The notes: a model not told the origin generated them from the letters alone. Shown: positions 18,820 to 29,188, numbered from the stretch's first letter. The stretch is DNA of 64,000 bases from Aureococcus anophagefferens (GCF_000186865.1 NW_008705562.1:2613670-2677669); one strand, 5' to 3'. Translations and numbers: made by a program.

Positions 18820-20256
18820 CTAGAGCCGGGACGGCGGCGGCCCCGTGCAGCCCGGGTAGTCGCCGTCGGAGAAGTCGAGGTCGACCTGGATGGACCAGCC
18901 CGTGGGGTCGATGATGTAGTGCTGGACGCAGAGGAAGTACCAGTAGCGGTCCGTGAGCGTCGGCGTGTGCTTGGTGAAGTAGTCGACGAGGTAGTCGCCG
19001 GAGACCTTCGCGGGCTGGAGGCCGTCGCCGTCCATGGCGTAGTGGAAGTCGTTGTACTTGTCGCCGTGGTTCGGGCCGTCGATGTTCGCCTCGTGGACGG
19101 CCCAGAAGTTGTCCTCGAAGTCTCGGACGGAGAACGCGGCGTCCGCGTCCGCGGCGCGCTCGACGAAGCAGACGTCGCTGAGCGCCCAGTCGTCGCCCGT
19201 CGGGTCCGGCCCCCACATGAAGCAGCGGCGGTGGGCGCCGTGCGCCGTCGCGTCCAGGGTGACCGTGCAGTTGAGCGCGTCCTCGTAGAACGCCGTGACC
19301 GCGGTGAGGTTCGTCGTCGCGCGGTTGACGTTGACCTCGTAGAGCAGGTTGTTCGGCGTCGCCTTGGCCTCGGTCTTGAGGCGCGCGGCGTTGCGGTCCG
19401 ACATGCGCGTCTCGAGCGTCGCGCCGTCGTCGCCGCCCGTCAGCTCGTCGGAGATGAGCTCGACGACCAGCACGGAGTGGGGCACGGCGACGAAGAGCGA
19501 GTAGTAGGTGTCGCCGCCCGCCGTCGTCCAGGACGCCTTGAGCGTCGGCACGCCGTCCTTCGCGAAGGCGTCGGCGTAGGCGTCGAGGTCTACCGCGTAG
19601 AACGCGACGCCGTAGTCGAGCAGCGGCGAATACGTCGCCAGGTCGCCGATCGCCGCGGCGAACGTCGTCTCGAGCTCGGCGACCTCGAGGCCGCCCGTCG
19701 TCGGCGAGTCCCAGACGTTGACGAGGTGGATGCCGAAGCCCTCGCCCGCGTTCGGCAGGCCCACGCGCGATTCGGCGGCCGCGTAGCGCCAGTTCGCGCC
19801 CGCGCAGCCGTCCGTCGCCGCGCAGGCCTTGCAGCACGTGTCCGCGTCGTGGGCGTAGACGCTGTAGAGGGCCGTGCCGTTGGCGAAGCCCGACGCCTCC
19901 GCGTAGCCGCAGTCGGGCCCGTCGCCGGCCGCGGCCGCGGCCGCGCCGGGCGCGGTGACCGCGGCCTGGTTCGAGTTCGCCGACGCGGCGCCGCCGAGGG
20001 CACTCAGCAGGTCGCACTTGCGCTCGCGCAGGTAGCCCGTGACCACGAGCTGCACGCGGCCCTGGTAGATGCCCGAGGCGCACGTGCCCGCGGCGCAGGA
20101 GTCCTCCGTCGACGTCACGGGCAGGTACTTGAGCAGCCACGACGCCGCCTTGAAGGGCTCGTAGCAGGCGTAGGTCGTCTTCGCGACGCCGTGGCCGGGG
20201 TACTGGGCCAGGGCCGGGGCGGCCACGAGGGCGAGAGCGACGATTGGCTGAAGCAT
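18820..20256 (-). CDS. Secreted protein with VOC/glyoxalase-like C-terminal domain
   Basis: A 478-residue protein with a signal peptide (MLQPIVALALVAAPALA-QYPGH). A cysteine-containing segment (HDADTCCKACAATDGCAGANW, residues about 136-156) resembles PAN/Apple modules. The second half has features of the vicinal-oxygen-chelate fold: VNVNRATTNLTAVTAFYEDALNCT is like the strand-helix of glyoxalase modules, and HYIIDPTGWSIQVDLDF is like their closing strand. An upstream stretch, GIHLVNVWDSPTTGG to VAFYAVDLDAYADAF, may be a degenerate first module. Metal ligands cannot be assigned with confidence. It is head-to-tail with the translocator gene, 251 bp upstream of that start. Likely extracellular or in the secretory pathway; substrate unknown. 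Confidence 0.65.
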   Translation of the reverse strand: MLQPIVALALVAAPALAQYPGHGVAKTTYACYEPFKAASWLLKYLPVTSTEDSCAAGTCASGIYQGRVQLVVTGYLRERKCDLLSALGGAASANSNQAAVTAPGAAAAAAGDGPDCGYAEASGFANGTALYSVYAHDADTCCKACAATDGCAGANWRYAAAESRVGLPNAGEGFGIHLVNVWDSPTTGGLEVAELETTFAAAIGDLATYSPLLDYGVAFYAVDLDAYADAFAKDGVPTLKASWTTAGGDTYYSLFVAVPHSVLVVELISDELTGGDDGATLETRMSDRNAARLKTEAKATPNNLLYEVNVNRATTNLTAVTAFYEDALNCTVTLDATAHGAHRRCFMWGPDPTGDDWALSDVCFVERAADADAAFSVRDFEDNFWAVHEANIDGPNHGDKYNDFHYAMDGDGLQPAKVSGDYLVDYFTKHTPTLTDRYWYFLCVQHYIIDPTGWSIQVDLDFSDGDYPGCTGPPPSRL

Positions 20257-20501
20257 TGCGCCGATGTGAGTTTCAGAATGGGCAGCGTGGTGATGTTACG
20301 AACTTCACTACATCTTCACTATCGCGAGTTGAAGGCCGCGGCGAGCGCTCGAGCTTGATCTTGTGCTCGACCGCGACCGCGTCGCGCCGCCGCCGGCCAC
20401 CGTCGCCGCCGTCGCGCCTCGCGGCTCGTCGTCGCGCCTCGCGGCTCGTCGTCGGCGATTTGCCGCTCATCGCTGCCGCGCGCCGCACCCAAAAAACAAC
20501 C

Positions 20502-21578
20502 ATGCGGCTTCTCGTCGCGGCGCTCGCCGCCGCCGGCGCGGCGGGCATGGAGCTCCGCGTGTCGACGTCCGTCGGCTCGCGGTTCCTGGACAAGAAGGTG
20601 GACCTGAGCCTCGACGACGGCATCGGGTGGACCATCGGCGACGTGAAGAAGCTCGTCGCCGTCCGGTTTCCCGGGCAGCCGCCCGCGTCGCTGCAGCGGC
20701 TCTTCCTCGGCTCGCGGCTGCTGCGCGACGACGACCCCGCGAGCGGCCTCGCGGAGGAGGGCGGCGACGCGGGCGAGCGCATCCCGCTCGTCCTCGACGT
20801 CGTGCCGCCCGTCGCCGCGGGCCGGTCGCGGCCGCCGGACGACCTCGAGGACCGGCTGAAGGCGTACGCGGCCGAGGTGGTCGCGCTCGAGCACGCGCGG
20901 CGGCTCCTCGCCGACGACGTCGTCGGCGCCGCGCGGGCGCGCCTCGACGACGACGACGACGAGGAGGACGAGGAGGAGGAGGAGGACGACGACGAGGCCG
21001 CGCCGCGGGGCGCGTCCGTCGCGGGCGAGATCCGCCGCTACGAGGCGACGCTGCTGGCGACGGTCAAGGACGGCCTGGCGGCGCACGCGGCCAAGGTCAC
21101 GTCGGGCGTCGTCGCCGACGGCCGGGGCCGCCGCGCCGCGGACCCGCGCAAGGCCTTCTTCCTCGACGCGGACGCGACGTCGTTCAGCGACAAGCTCGCG
21201 CTCGGCCTCGACATGAACTGGCGGGAGAGCCTGAAGGTCACGGGGGGGCTCGTCCTCGCGGCGAACGTCGGCGTCCAGGACAAGGGGCGCAAGGCGTTCC
21301 TCCTGTCGCTCGCGCCGTTCGTCTTCCTCGCGCAGACGCGGCCCGCGCGGTTCCTGCTCAAGGCCGCGTGGTACCTCCTCCCCCGCGGGCCGGCGCACGC
21401 CGACGGCTTCTTCAACGTCCTCCTCAACGCGCCCCAGCAGATGATGCTCGCGCTCGACGAGGACTTCTACAAGGCCGAGCTCTTCCGGCCGCTCGTATCC
21501 GACGCGGAGCTCGCGGAGACGGACGGCGCCTTGGACGACGACGACGACGACGACGACGAGGAGGACGACGACGAGTAA
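20502..21578 (+). CDS. Secretory-pathway protein with ubiquitin-like domain and acidic tracts
   Basis: A 358-residue protein. MRLLVAALAAAGAAG is a signal peptide or anchor. Residues about 17-100 look ubiquitin-like: WTIGDVKKLVAVRFPGQP followed by LQRLFLGSRLLRDDD and a hydrophobic strand IPLVLDVV. An acidic run of about 20 Asp/Glu follows (near 20944-20995). A later part has a hydrophobic segment GRKAFLLSLAPFVFLAQTRPARFLLKAAW that could be a membrane hairpin. The tail is again acidic (DDDDDDDDEEDDDE). Ubiquitin-like domains in ER membrane proteins such as Herp or TMUB act in ER-associated degradation; that role here is inference. It is divergent from the secreted VOC-like gene with 245 bp between starts. 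Confidence 0.7.
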   Translation: MRLLVAALAAAGAAGMELRVSTSVGSRFLDKKVDLSLDDGIGWTIGDVKKLVAVRFPGQPPASLQRLFLGSRLLRDDDPASGLAEEGGDAGERIPLVLDVVPPVAAGRSRPPDDLEDRLKAYAAEVVALEHARRLLADDVVGAARARLDDDDDEEDEEEEEDDDEAAPRGASVAGEIRRYEATLLATVKDGLAAHAAKVTSGVVADGRGRRAADPRKAFFLDADATSFSDKLALGLDMNWRESLKVTGGLVLAANVGVQDKGRKAFLLSLAPFVFLAQTRPARFLLKAAWYLLPRGPAHADGFFNVLLNAPQQMMLALDEDFYKAELFRPLVSDAELAETDGALDDDDDDDDEEDDDE

Positions 21579-21589
21579 GGGTGGGGCGT

Positions 21590-21611
21590 GTTCTCTCTCT
21601 CTCTCTCTCTG
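21590..21611 (+). repeat. CT microsatellite
   Basis: About ten consecutive CT units between the ubiquitin-like gene and NDUFA9. On the sense strand of NDUFA9 it is a pyrimidine tract about 110 bp before the ATG, where it could sit in the promoter or 5' UTR. Confidence 0.9.
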
Positions 21612-21720
21612 GATGGTCGCGCGGGCGAACTTGGGCGACGCGTCGCGCGGCGCGCAGCGGCGCGCGGCCGAATGATGCGCCACCGGACCATCGCGATCAG
21701 CCGTGGCTTGTTTTGGCACG

Positions 21721-22905
21721 ATGGCCGCCAAGTCTCTGGCCATTTCGGCCGCCGCGGCGCCCGGGCTGCGCCGGTCCCTGGCCGCCCAGGCGCCGGCCGC
21801 GTCCTTCTTCAGCTCCCAGCCGGCGCGGGCCGTCGTGAGCCCCGCGCAGCACCGCGTGGGCGAGTACGGCCTCGGCGGCCGCCACAGCGTGTCCGGCGTG
21901 CGCTGCGCGCTCTTCGGGGGCATCGGGTTCCTCGGGCGCTACGTCTGCAGCGAGATGGGCAAGATCGGGACGCGCGTGCGCGTCGGGAACCGGGGCTGCG
22001 AGCTCGAGGCGCGCCACCTCAAGGTGAGCTTCGACCACGGCCAGTTCCACGCGCCGTTCTACTCGGCGCGCGACGAGGCGTCCATCGCCGAGGTCATCGG
22101 GCGGGCGAACGTCGTCGTGAACATGGTGGGCAAGTACTACGAGACGCGGAACGTCGTGCCGACGAAGCGCGCGGACGGCGCGTACAGCAACGTCAACTAT
22201 TCGTACGAGGAGGTCAACGTCGACGCGGCGCGGGCGATCGCCCGGCAGGCCAAGGCCGCGGGCGCCGCGGGCTTCGTGCACGTGAGCGCCATGGCCGCCG
22301 ACGCCAAGAGCCCGTCCGAGTGGGCGCGCACGAAGGCCGCGGGCGAGGCGGCCGTGCTCGAGGAGTTCCCCGAGGCGACGATCGTCCGGCCCTGCACGCT
22401 CTTCGGCTGGGAGGACCGGCTCCTCAACTGGTTCGCGGGCATCGCGGGCATGCCCGGGGCCCTCGTGCCCCTCGTGGACGACGGCGCGTCCGTGCTCCAG
22501 CCCGTCTACGCGGTCGACGTCGCGAAAGTCATCAACCAGATCACGCTCGACCCGACCAAGTACGCGGGGCAGGTCGTGGAGCTCGGCGGGCCGGCGGAGT
22601 ACACGCGCCGCGAGCTCGCCGAGTTCACCTTCGACGTCACGAAGCAGAAGGCGACGCTCGTGCCCGTGCCCGCGCAGCTGGCGGATTTCGCCGCGGGCTT
22701 CATGAACCTGGCGCCGTCGCCCATGTGGACCCGCGACGAGGTCGCCCTCGAGACCGTCGACGTCGTCGTGCCACCAGGCACGCCGAACCTCACCTTCGCC
22801 GACTTCGGCATCGCGCCGACGCCCATCGAGAAGATCGCCTTCTCCTACCTCCACCGCTACCGCGAGGGCGGCCACTTCATCATCGCCAAGGGCTACCACG
22901 GCTAG
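21721..22905 (+). CDS. NDUFA9: Mitochondrial complex I 39-kDa subunit NDUFA9
   Basis: A 394-residue protein starting MAAKSLAISAAAAPGLRRSL, a basic, Ala/Ser-rich mitochondrial presequence. The mature part is an atypical short-chain dehydrogenase fold: ALFGGIGFLGRYVCSEMGK is the nucleotide-binding loop, NVVVNMVGKYYETRN and GFVHVSAMAADAKSPSEWARTK follow the family order, and IVRPCTLFGWEDRLLNWFAG is characteristic of NDUFA9. The subunit binds NADPH and stabilises the junction of the peripheral and membrane arms of complex I. Length agrees with other NDUFA9 proteins. No intron is present. Confidence 0.95.
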   Translation: MAAKSLAISAAAAPGLRRSLAAQAPAASFFSSQPARAVVSPAQHRVGEYGLGGRHSVSGVRCALFGGIGFLGRYVCSEMGKIGTRVRVGNRGCELEARHLKVSFDHGQFHAPFYSARDEASIAEVIGRANVVVNMVGKYYETRNVVPTKRADGAYSNVNYSYEEVNVDAARAIARQAKAAGAAGFVHVSAMAADAKSPSEWARTKAAGEAAVLEEFPEATIVRPCTLFGWEDRLLNWFAGIAGMPGALVPLVDDGASVLQPVYAVDVAKVINQITLDPTKYAGQVVELGGPAEYTRRELAEFTFDVTKQKATLVPVPAQLADFAAGFMNLAPSPMWTRDEVALETVDVVVPPGTPNLTFADFGIAPTPIEKIAFSYLHRYREGGHFIIAKGYHG

Positions 22906-23241
22906 GACGCCAGCCCTCTCCCCCGATCACGCTAAGACCCCGGAAGCTCGCGCTCGGTTTCGGGGGTCGCGGGGGCGGGCACGGCGACGCGCGCCGAAGT
23001 GCGCGCCGCCGCCGGCCCTGCCGCCGGCGACGTTTTCGCTTCGAAGGCCATGGAAGCGGGGAGCGCGCCGGCGACGTGTCGCGAGCTGCTCGCTGGACTT
23101 CGTAAAAGGCCGTCGCGTAGTGCGCTCCAGCGCCGCGGGCAAAGAGGCCTCGGGGCGCGCGCGCGCGCTTTTTGGACGGCTCGCAGCAACCGAACGCGCG
23201 CCGACGCCGCAACGAACCGTAGGCACACGCGTTTCTCGACC
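22906..23241. promoter_or_regulatory. Spacer between NDUFA9 and Hsp110
   Basis: 336 bp holding the NDUFA9 3' UTR and the Hsp110 promoter. A heat-shock element could be expected. I see GAAGC and TTCG/GAAC pieces near 23030-23060 (TTTCGCTTCGAAGGCC) but no clean triple nGAAn array. No gene is seen. Confidence 0.5.
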
Positions 23242-25967
23242 ATGGCGGTCGTCGGCCTCGACTTCGGGTGCCTGAACGCCGTGATGGCGCAGGCGGAGCG
23301 CGGCGGCGTGACCGTGCTCCTCAACGAGAACTCGAAGCGCCTCAACGCGAACCTCGTGTCGTTCCAGGGGAAGCAGCGGTTCCTCGGCGCGCGCCCGCGC
23401 CCGGCCGCTCCGGAAGACCCCTCGCGCGCGCGCGCCGCCCGGCGCCCCGCCGACGCGCCCTCCTCGCAGGCGAGGCGGCGTCGTCCATCGCGCGGTCCAA
23501 CTACAAGAACACGATCTCGTGCATGAAGCGCTTCATGGGGCGCAAGATGTCCGAGCCCGAGGTCGCGGCGGAGATCGCGCGCGTGCCCGGCGTCAAGTTC
23601 GTCGAGGTCGACGGCCTCGTCGGCGTCGAGGTCATGTACGACGGCGAGCCCAAGGCGTTGAGCATCCCCCAGTGCGCGGCCATGATGCTCTTCAAGATGT
23701 CGCAGATCTGCGCGGACAGCAACAAGGGCGCGTCGATCGCCGAGGTCGTCGTCTCCGTGCCCGCGTGGTTCACGAACTCGCAGCGCCTGGCCATGCTCGA
23801 CGCCTGCGACGTCGCGGGCCTGCGCTGCCTGCGCCTCATGCACGACACGACGGCGACGGCCCTCGAGTACGGCATCTGGCGGTCCGCGAAGAAGGCCTTC
23901 GACGAGAAGGTCACGCAGCGCGTGCTCTTCGTCGACATGGGCTACAGCTCCTACCAGGTGTCCATCGTCGACTACGTCATCGGCAAGCTGGTGGTGAAGG
24001 CCACGGCCTGGGACCGCACGCTCGGCGGCCGCGACTTCGACGAGGTCATCGCCGCGTGGATCGCCGGCGAGTTCAAGGCCAAGCACAAGTGCGACCCCAT
24101 GGAGAACCCCAAGGCGCGCATGAAGCTGCTGGACACGGCGGAGAAGGCGAAGAAGACGCTGAGCCCCCACGGCGTCGGCGAGGCGAACATCTACTGCGAG
24201 TGCCTCATGAACGACCTCGACTTCTCGATCAAGCTCACGCTCGACAAGTTCGAGGAGCTCATCCAGCCCCTGCTCGACCGCCTCGTGGCGCCCGTGGACC
24301 GCGCGCTCGAGGCGTCGGGCACGGACCCCAAGGACCTGGCGGCGACGGAGATCTGCGGCGGCGGGTCGCGCGTCGCGTCCGTCAAGAAGGTCCTCGCGGC
24401 GCGCCTCGGTTTAGACGCGTCCGCGACGAACTACGGCCTGAAGACGACGCTCAACGCCGACGAGTGCGTGTCCAAGGGCTGCGCCATGCAGGCGGCCATG
24501 CTGTCGCCGCGCTTCAAGGTCAAGGAGTACCAGATCTACGAGGCGACGCCGTTCGGCGTGTCGCTCTCGTGGGACCAGGGCGCGGCCGCGGCCGCCGCGC
24601 CCATGGACACGTCGGCCGACGGCGGCGACGACGACGGCGCCGACGACGGCGCGACGGCGGGCACGTCCGACGTCGTGCTCTTCCCGCGCAACGGCGAGAC
24701 GCCGTCGACGAAGCGGCTCACGTTCCGCCGCGGCGACGACTTCAAGATCACGGCGAGTTACGACGCCAAGGACGCGGCCCTCCTGCCGGCGCAGTGCGAG
24801 GCCTTGATCGGCGAGTTCACGGTCAAGGGCGTGCCCCCGGCCTCCGCCGACGCGCCGTCGCGCGTCCGCGTGAACGTCGCGCACAGCGTCCACGGCACCG
24901 TCGCCATCTCGAGCGCGCAGTTGGTGGTCGAGGTGCCCGACGACGAGCCCGCGAAGAAGGACGACGAGAAGAAGGACGACGCCAAGGCCGACGGCGAGGC
25001 CAAGTCCGAGGAGAAGAAGGACGACGCGCCCGCGGAGTCCAAGGACGGCGAGGCCAAGGCCGAGTCGCCCGCCAAGGCCGACGCCGCGCCCGCGGGCGAC
25101 GCCAAGGCCGACGCCGCGCCGACGAAGAAGAAGCGCAAGTACAAGAAGACGCCCCTCGAGGTCGCGGCGACGCTGCCCAAAATGTCCAAGGCGCAGCTCG
25201 ACGCCGCGCTCGAGCTCGAGGCGCAGATGGCGAACCAAGACCGCGTCATCCAGGAGACGAACGACATGCGCAACGAGCTCGAGGCCTACATCTACAAGAT
25301 GCGCGACGACGTCATCGGCGACCTGCGGCCCTTCGTCGCCGACGACGCCAAGGCCGCCTTCGAGGCCGCCATCGGCGGCGCGGAGGAGTGGCTCTACGAG
25401 GGCGACGGCTACGACGCGACCAAGTCGCAGTACGCCGCGCGCCTCAAGGACCTCCACGCGCTCGGGTCGCCCATCCAGGCGCGCTTCAAGGCCCACGAGG
25501 ACCGGCCCGCGGCCGTGAGCGCGCTCCAGACCAAGATCGAGGACCTCAAGACCTTCGCCAACTCGTCCGACGAGTGCTTCGCGCACGTCGACGACTCGGA
25601 GCGCGCGACGGTCCGCGACGCCGCGACCAAGGCCGGCGACTGGCTCATGGACATGCTGGACAAGCAGGGCAAGCTCGAGCAGCACGACGACCCGGCGCTG
25701 CTGCCCGCGGACGTGTCCGCGAAGCTCGGCGACCTCGAGCGCAACACCAAGGCCATCCTCGCCAAGCCCAAGCCCATCCCCAAGAAGGAGGAGGCCAAGG
25801 CCGAGGAGCCCCCGCCCGCGCCGGACGCGACGCCGAAAGACGACGGCGACGCGAAGATGGACGACGCCTCCGCGCCCGACGTCGACATGCCCGACGCCCA
25901 GGCGGACAAGTCCGACGTCGACATGCCCGACGCCGCCGCGCCGGACGCGCCCGAGCCCACCGACTAG
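23242..25967 (+). CDS. HSP110: Hsp110/Hsp70-superfamily chaperone (two exons)
   Basis: Exons are 23242-23386 and 23470-25967 (880 residues). The N-terminus MAVVGLDFGCLNAVMAQAERGGVTVLLNENSKR and the join FLG-EAASSIARSNYKNT match Hsp110/HSPA4 nucleotide exchange factors. The ATPase domain shows DFG, MLDACDVAGLRCLRLMHDTTATALEYGI and ATEICGGGSRVASVKKVL. The beta domain starts near residue 400 and carries a long Lys/Asp/Glu/Ala-rich insertion (residues about 560-625), as is usual for Hsp110. A helical C-terminal domain and a tail with two VDMPDA repeats follow. The intron (83 bp, 23387-23469) contains no GT dinucleotide at all, so the donor has to be GC. It works with Hsp70 in protein disaggregation in the cytosol. 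Confidence 0.95.
23387..23469 (+). other. GC-AG intron in Hsp110
   Basis: Runs GCGCGCGC to CTCCTCGCAG. Exon 2 begins GCGAGGCG, similar to the donor octamer. It has no GT anywhere, which makes this the cleanest proof that GC donors are used in this genome. Confidence 0.9.
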
Positions 25968-26104
25968 GGCGCGCGCGCGGCCCCCGGGGTTTCGCGAAGC
26001 CCCACACTTTCTTCCTCCCCACGCACTCCGCTCCGACGGGGGCGATCCCCCGTCCGCCTATCTAAACCCCCTCCTCAGATTGACCTCGCCGCGCGGTGAA
26101 ATTT

Positions 26105-29100
26105 TTACTCGGGGTCCCCGCGCCGCGCGGCGATGTCGCGGAGCCTTCGCCGCGCGCCGCTCGGGAGCCGGAGCGCGCCGGTGGCCGTCGGCGGCGGCAG
26201 CATGGCGAGCGCGAGCACCGCGGGCGGGCCCGCGTCCGCCACGCGGCGCCGCCACTCGGCGTAGGGCACGCGGGCCACGGGCGACGCCGGCCGCTCGAGG
26301 CCCGCGACGAGGTCCGCCAGCGGCGCGGGCGGCACGCCGAAGCGCGCCGCGTCGAGGTGGTCGAAGACGACGCCGGGCTCGGCGTCCTCGGCGGCGCGCG
26401 CGAGGAGCGCCCGCGCGGCGACGTCGACGGGCAGCACCGCGACGGCGGCCCCCTTGGCCTCGAGGCCCAGGGGCGCCGCGCGCGTCGCGTCGACGGCCGC
26501 GAGGAGCAGCGAGAGCCAGTCGCGCGCGCCGCCGCGGTTCGCCGGGTCGCGCGTCGGCGGGCCCAGGAGGCCCAGGCGGCAGATCGCCGCGCGGCGGACG
26601 CGGCCCGCGGCCGCCGCGGCCGCGAGGCGGTGCTCGGCGACGAGCTTCGACCGGCCGTAGCCGCTGTCGAGGTCCGCGGCGCACGCCGGGGGCACGAGGC
26701 CCGCGCCGGCCCAGCCGCGCGCGAAATCGGCGCGGGGCACGACGCTCAGCGTCGACGCGAAGACGACGGCCGCGCCGGCGAAGCGCTCCAGGAGCGCGCC
26801 GAGGCCGCCGACGTTCGTCGGCGCGAGCGCGTCGTAGGGCGCCGCGTGGTCGACGACCGCGGCCGCGTGCACGACGACGCCGACGGCCAGGCGCTCGAGC
26901 GCTTTCGCGTCGGCGGGCGCGAGGCCGAGGCCGGGCGCCGACAGGTCCGCGACGAAGGGCCTCACGCGGTCGTCGGCGCGCGGGACGCGAGACGCGTCGC
27001 CGCGCACGAGCACCGCGATCGCCTCCCAAGCGTCGTCCGCGACGGCCGCCGCGAGGAGCTCGGGCCCGAGGAAGCCCGTCGCCGTCGTCAAGAGCAGGAC
27101 GTGGCGGTTCCGCGGTCCCGGGGGCGCGGCCTCCGAGACCGGCGCGCGGGCTTCGACGGCCCAGTCGCGGGCCGCGGGCGCGGTCGCCGCCGCGCCGCCC
27201 CGCGCCTTCGCCCGGAGCGCCCGCGCGTCGAGCGCGAAGACGTCCGCCACACTGAAGCCGCCGCCGCGCCAGGCGCCCGCGAGCCGCGCGGCGGCGACGC
27301 TGTCGCCGCCGAGCGCGGCCCACCAGCCCGCGCCCGCCGGGAGCGCCGGCGCGTCGCCGTCCCGCGCGTCGAAGAACGCGAGCGCGAGCGCGACGGCGTC
27401 CGGGGCCGCGCCCGGGGCCGGGTGCCGCGCCGCGACGACGTGGCGCCGCAGCTTGCCGTGCGCCGAGATGATGTCCTCGTCCCAGGGCCCGGCGTCGACA
27501 ACGCAGGAAAAAGGCACAAACCAGGACGGGAGGCCCGCGGCCGCCGCGGCGTCGCGCATCTCCGCGAGCGCTACTTCCGGCGCGACGTCGCCGAGGACGA
27601 CGGCGCGCGGCGCGGCGTCGCCGGGCCGCGCGAGGAGCACGCAGGCGTCGAGCGACGGGCACCGGGCCGCGAAGAGCCACTCGGTCTCCGAGGGCGCGAA
27701 GAACTCGCCGTTCGCGAGCTTAACCGCGGCGCCGCGCCGGTCGACGACGTCGAGCTTGCCGCCGACCCAGCGGCCCAGATCGCCGGTCCGGAACCAGCCG
27801 CGGTCGAAGCGGTCCGCGGCGGCGACGATGGCCCCCCGCGCCGTCCTGACGAGGATCTCGCCGACGCCGCCCGCGGCGCCGTCGATCCGGACCTCGACGC
27901 CGGCGACGGGCGTCCCGTCGCGCGCGATGCCGCCGGGGACCTCGGCCATGGCGTAGCCGTTGGACACCCGGGCGACGGCGCCGAAGCACCGCTCTAAAAA
28001 GGCGAGGAGCGCCGGCGGCACGCGCGCGCCGCCCGCGGCGACCAGCCGGAGCCGGCGGCCCGCGAGCGCGCGCGTCGCCGCGAGCGCCGCCGCGTCGGTC
28101 AGGCCCCGCGCCACGTGGCCGTCGTAGGCGGCCTCGTAGAGCGCGTAGAACCGCGGCGCCGCCGACAGCTGCGTCGGGGCGACGGCGCGGATCTCCTCCA
28201 GGAACGCGCCCCGCCGCGCGTCGCAGAAGCCGAGGCGCCCGCCGTGGACCAGCTCGCTCCAGGCCGCGCGCCGCGCGAGGCCGTGCGACAGCGGCGCGAA
28301 GAGCGCCTGGCAGGACACGCGCGTCGACCGCCGCGCGAGCGCCCGCCGGCCGCGCCGCGACGCGGGCGGGCACCGGTCGCCCCAGGCCGCCCACGCCTCC
28401 GCGTCGAACCAGAGGGGCTTCGGGTCGCCGCTCGACCCGAAGGACAGCAGGCACGCGACGAGGCCGGCGCGCGGCGGCTCGTCGGAGTCGCGCGGCGGCT
28501 CGTCGGAGTCGCGCGGCGGCTCGTCGGAGTCGCCGTAGAGGGGACCGTCGGCGTCGTCGTCCTTTGGCGGCCGCGACGCGAGGACCGCGACGGAGGGCGC
28601 CGCGGCCTCCCAGGCGGCCGCCCGGTCGCCGTCGACCACGGCCGCGCGGAGCGCCAGGCCCGTGCCGGCGAGCGCCGCCGTCGCGCGGGCCAGGGCGTCC
28701 CGCGGCGGCGTCGCCGCGTCGACGGCGACCGAGGGCAACCCCGCGAGCGCGCACGCCCAGTCCGCGACGAGCCAGCCCGGCCCGTTGCGCGCGCAGAGCG
28801 CGACGGCGCCGCCGGCGGGGCCGCAGGCCTCGACGAGCTCCCGCGCGCGCCGGCTCGCCGCGGCGCCGACGCGCGCGTAGCTCCGCCACCGGAGCTTGCC
28901 GCCGTCGAAGTCGCCGAGGAGCGGGCGGCCCGCGTACGCGCGGAGCGCGCGCCGGACCATGGTCCACGGGTGCACGGCCGCGGCGTCCGACGGCGCGAAG
29001 GCCTCGGCGAAGACCCGCCGTCGCAGCGCGCGCGGGCTCGCGGCGTCGAGGTAAAGCGAGGAGCCAGTGGTTTGGGCGCCGCAGGCCTCGCAGAGCTCCA

Positions 29101-29188
29101 ACTCGTCGTCCTCCGCGCAGCGCCACCGCGGCGCCGACGCAGCAATTGATGCGCTGCACGTACTGCAGGCGATTGGCGTGTCCTTCAT
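26105..29188 (-). CDS. ZZ finger - adenylation - carrier - thioester reductase protein (NRPS/carboxylic-acid-reductase-like)
   Basis: A 1027-residue single-exon protein. Residues about 8-38 form a ZZ-type zinc finger (CSTCSASI, RWRC, ELCEACG). An adenylate-forming domain follows: phosphate loop LLSFGSSGDPKPLWF (near residue 245), NGYAMAEVPGG (A5-like), FRTGDLGRW (A7) and HGKLRRH (A10 lysine). A carrier motif GGDSVAAARL holds the phosphopantetheine serine. The C-terminal 320 residues are a reductase: LLLTTATGFLGPELLAA, STLSVV and YGRSKLVAEHRL (Y-x3-K). Such A-T-R proteins activate an acid as AMP-ester, load it on the carrier and release it reductively as an aldehyde or alcohol, as in carboxylic acid reductases and aminoadipate reductase. 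Three DSDEPPR heptads (28475-28537) sit in a loop of the A domain. The substrate cannot be told. Confidence 0.85.
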   Translation of the reverse strand: MKDTPIACSTCSASIAASAPRWRCAEDDELELCEACGAQTTGSSLYLDAASPRALRRRVFAEAFAPSDAAAVHPWTMVRRALRAYAGRPLLGDFDGGKLRWRSYARVGAAASRRARELVEACGPAGGAVALCARNGPGWLVADWACALAGLPSVAVDAATPPRDALARATAALAGTGLALRAAVVDGDRAAAWEAAAPSVAVLASRPPKDDDADGPLYGDSDEPPRDSDEPPRDSDEPPRAGLVACLLSFGSSGDPKPLWFDAEAWAAWGDRCPPASRRGRRALARRSTRVSCQALFAPLSHGLARRAAWSELVHGGRLGFCDARRGAFLEEIRAVAPTQLSAAPRFYALYEAAYDGHVARGLTDAAALAATRALAGRRLRLVAAGGARVPPALLAFLERCFGAVARVSNGYAMAEVPGGIARDGTPVAGVEVRIDGAAGGVGEILVRTARGAIVAAADRFDRGWFRTGDLGRWVGGKLDVVDRRGAAVKLANGEFFAPSETEWLFAARCPSLDACVLLARPGDAAPRAVVLGDVAPEVALAEMRDAAAAAGLPSWFVPFSCVVDAGPWDEDIISAHGKLRRHVVAARHPAPGAAPDAVALALAFFDARDGDAPALPAGAGWWAALGGDSVAAARLAGAWRGGGFSVADVFALDARALRAKARGGAAATAPAARDWAVEARAPVSEAAPPGPRNRHVLLLTTATGFLGPELLAAAVADDAWEAIAVLVRGDASRVPRADDRVRPFVADLSAPGLGLAPADAKALERLAVGVVVHAAAVVDHAAPYDALAPTNVGGLGALLERFAGAAVVFASTLSVVPRADFARGWAGAGLVPPACAADLDSGYGRSKLVAEHRLAAAAAAGRVRRAAICRLGLLGPPTRDPANRGGARDWLSLLLAAVDATRAAPLGLEAKGAAVAVLPVDVAARALLARAAEDAEPGVVFDHLDAARFGVPPAPLADLVAGLERPASPVARVPYAEWRRRVADAGPPAVLALAMLPPPTATGALRLPSGARRRLRDIAARRGDPE
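28475..28537 (-). repeat. Three 21-bp in-frame tandem repeats (DSDEPPR)
   Basis: Three near-identical 21-bp units (GAGTCGCGCGGCGGCTCGTCG on the plus strand) code for DSDEPPR three times inside the adenylation domain. The repeat is probably a recent slippage product and may differ between strains. Confidence 0.85.
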
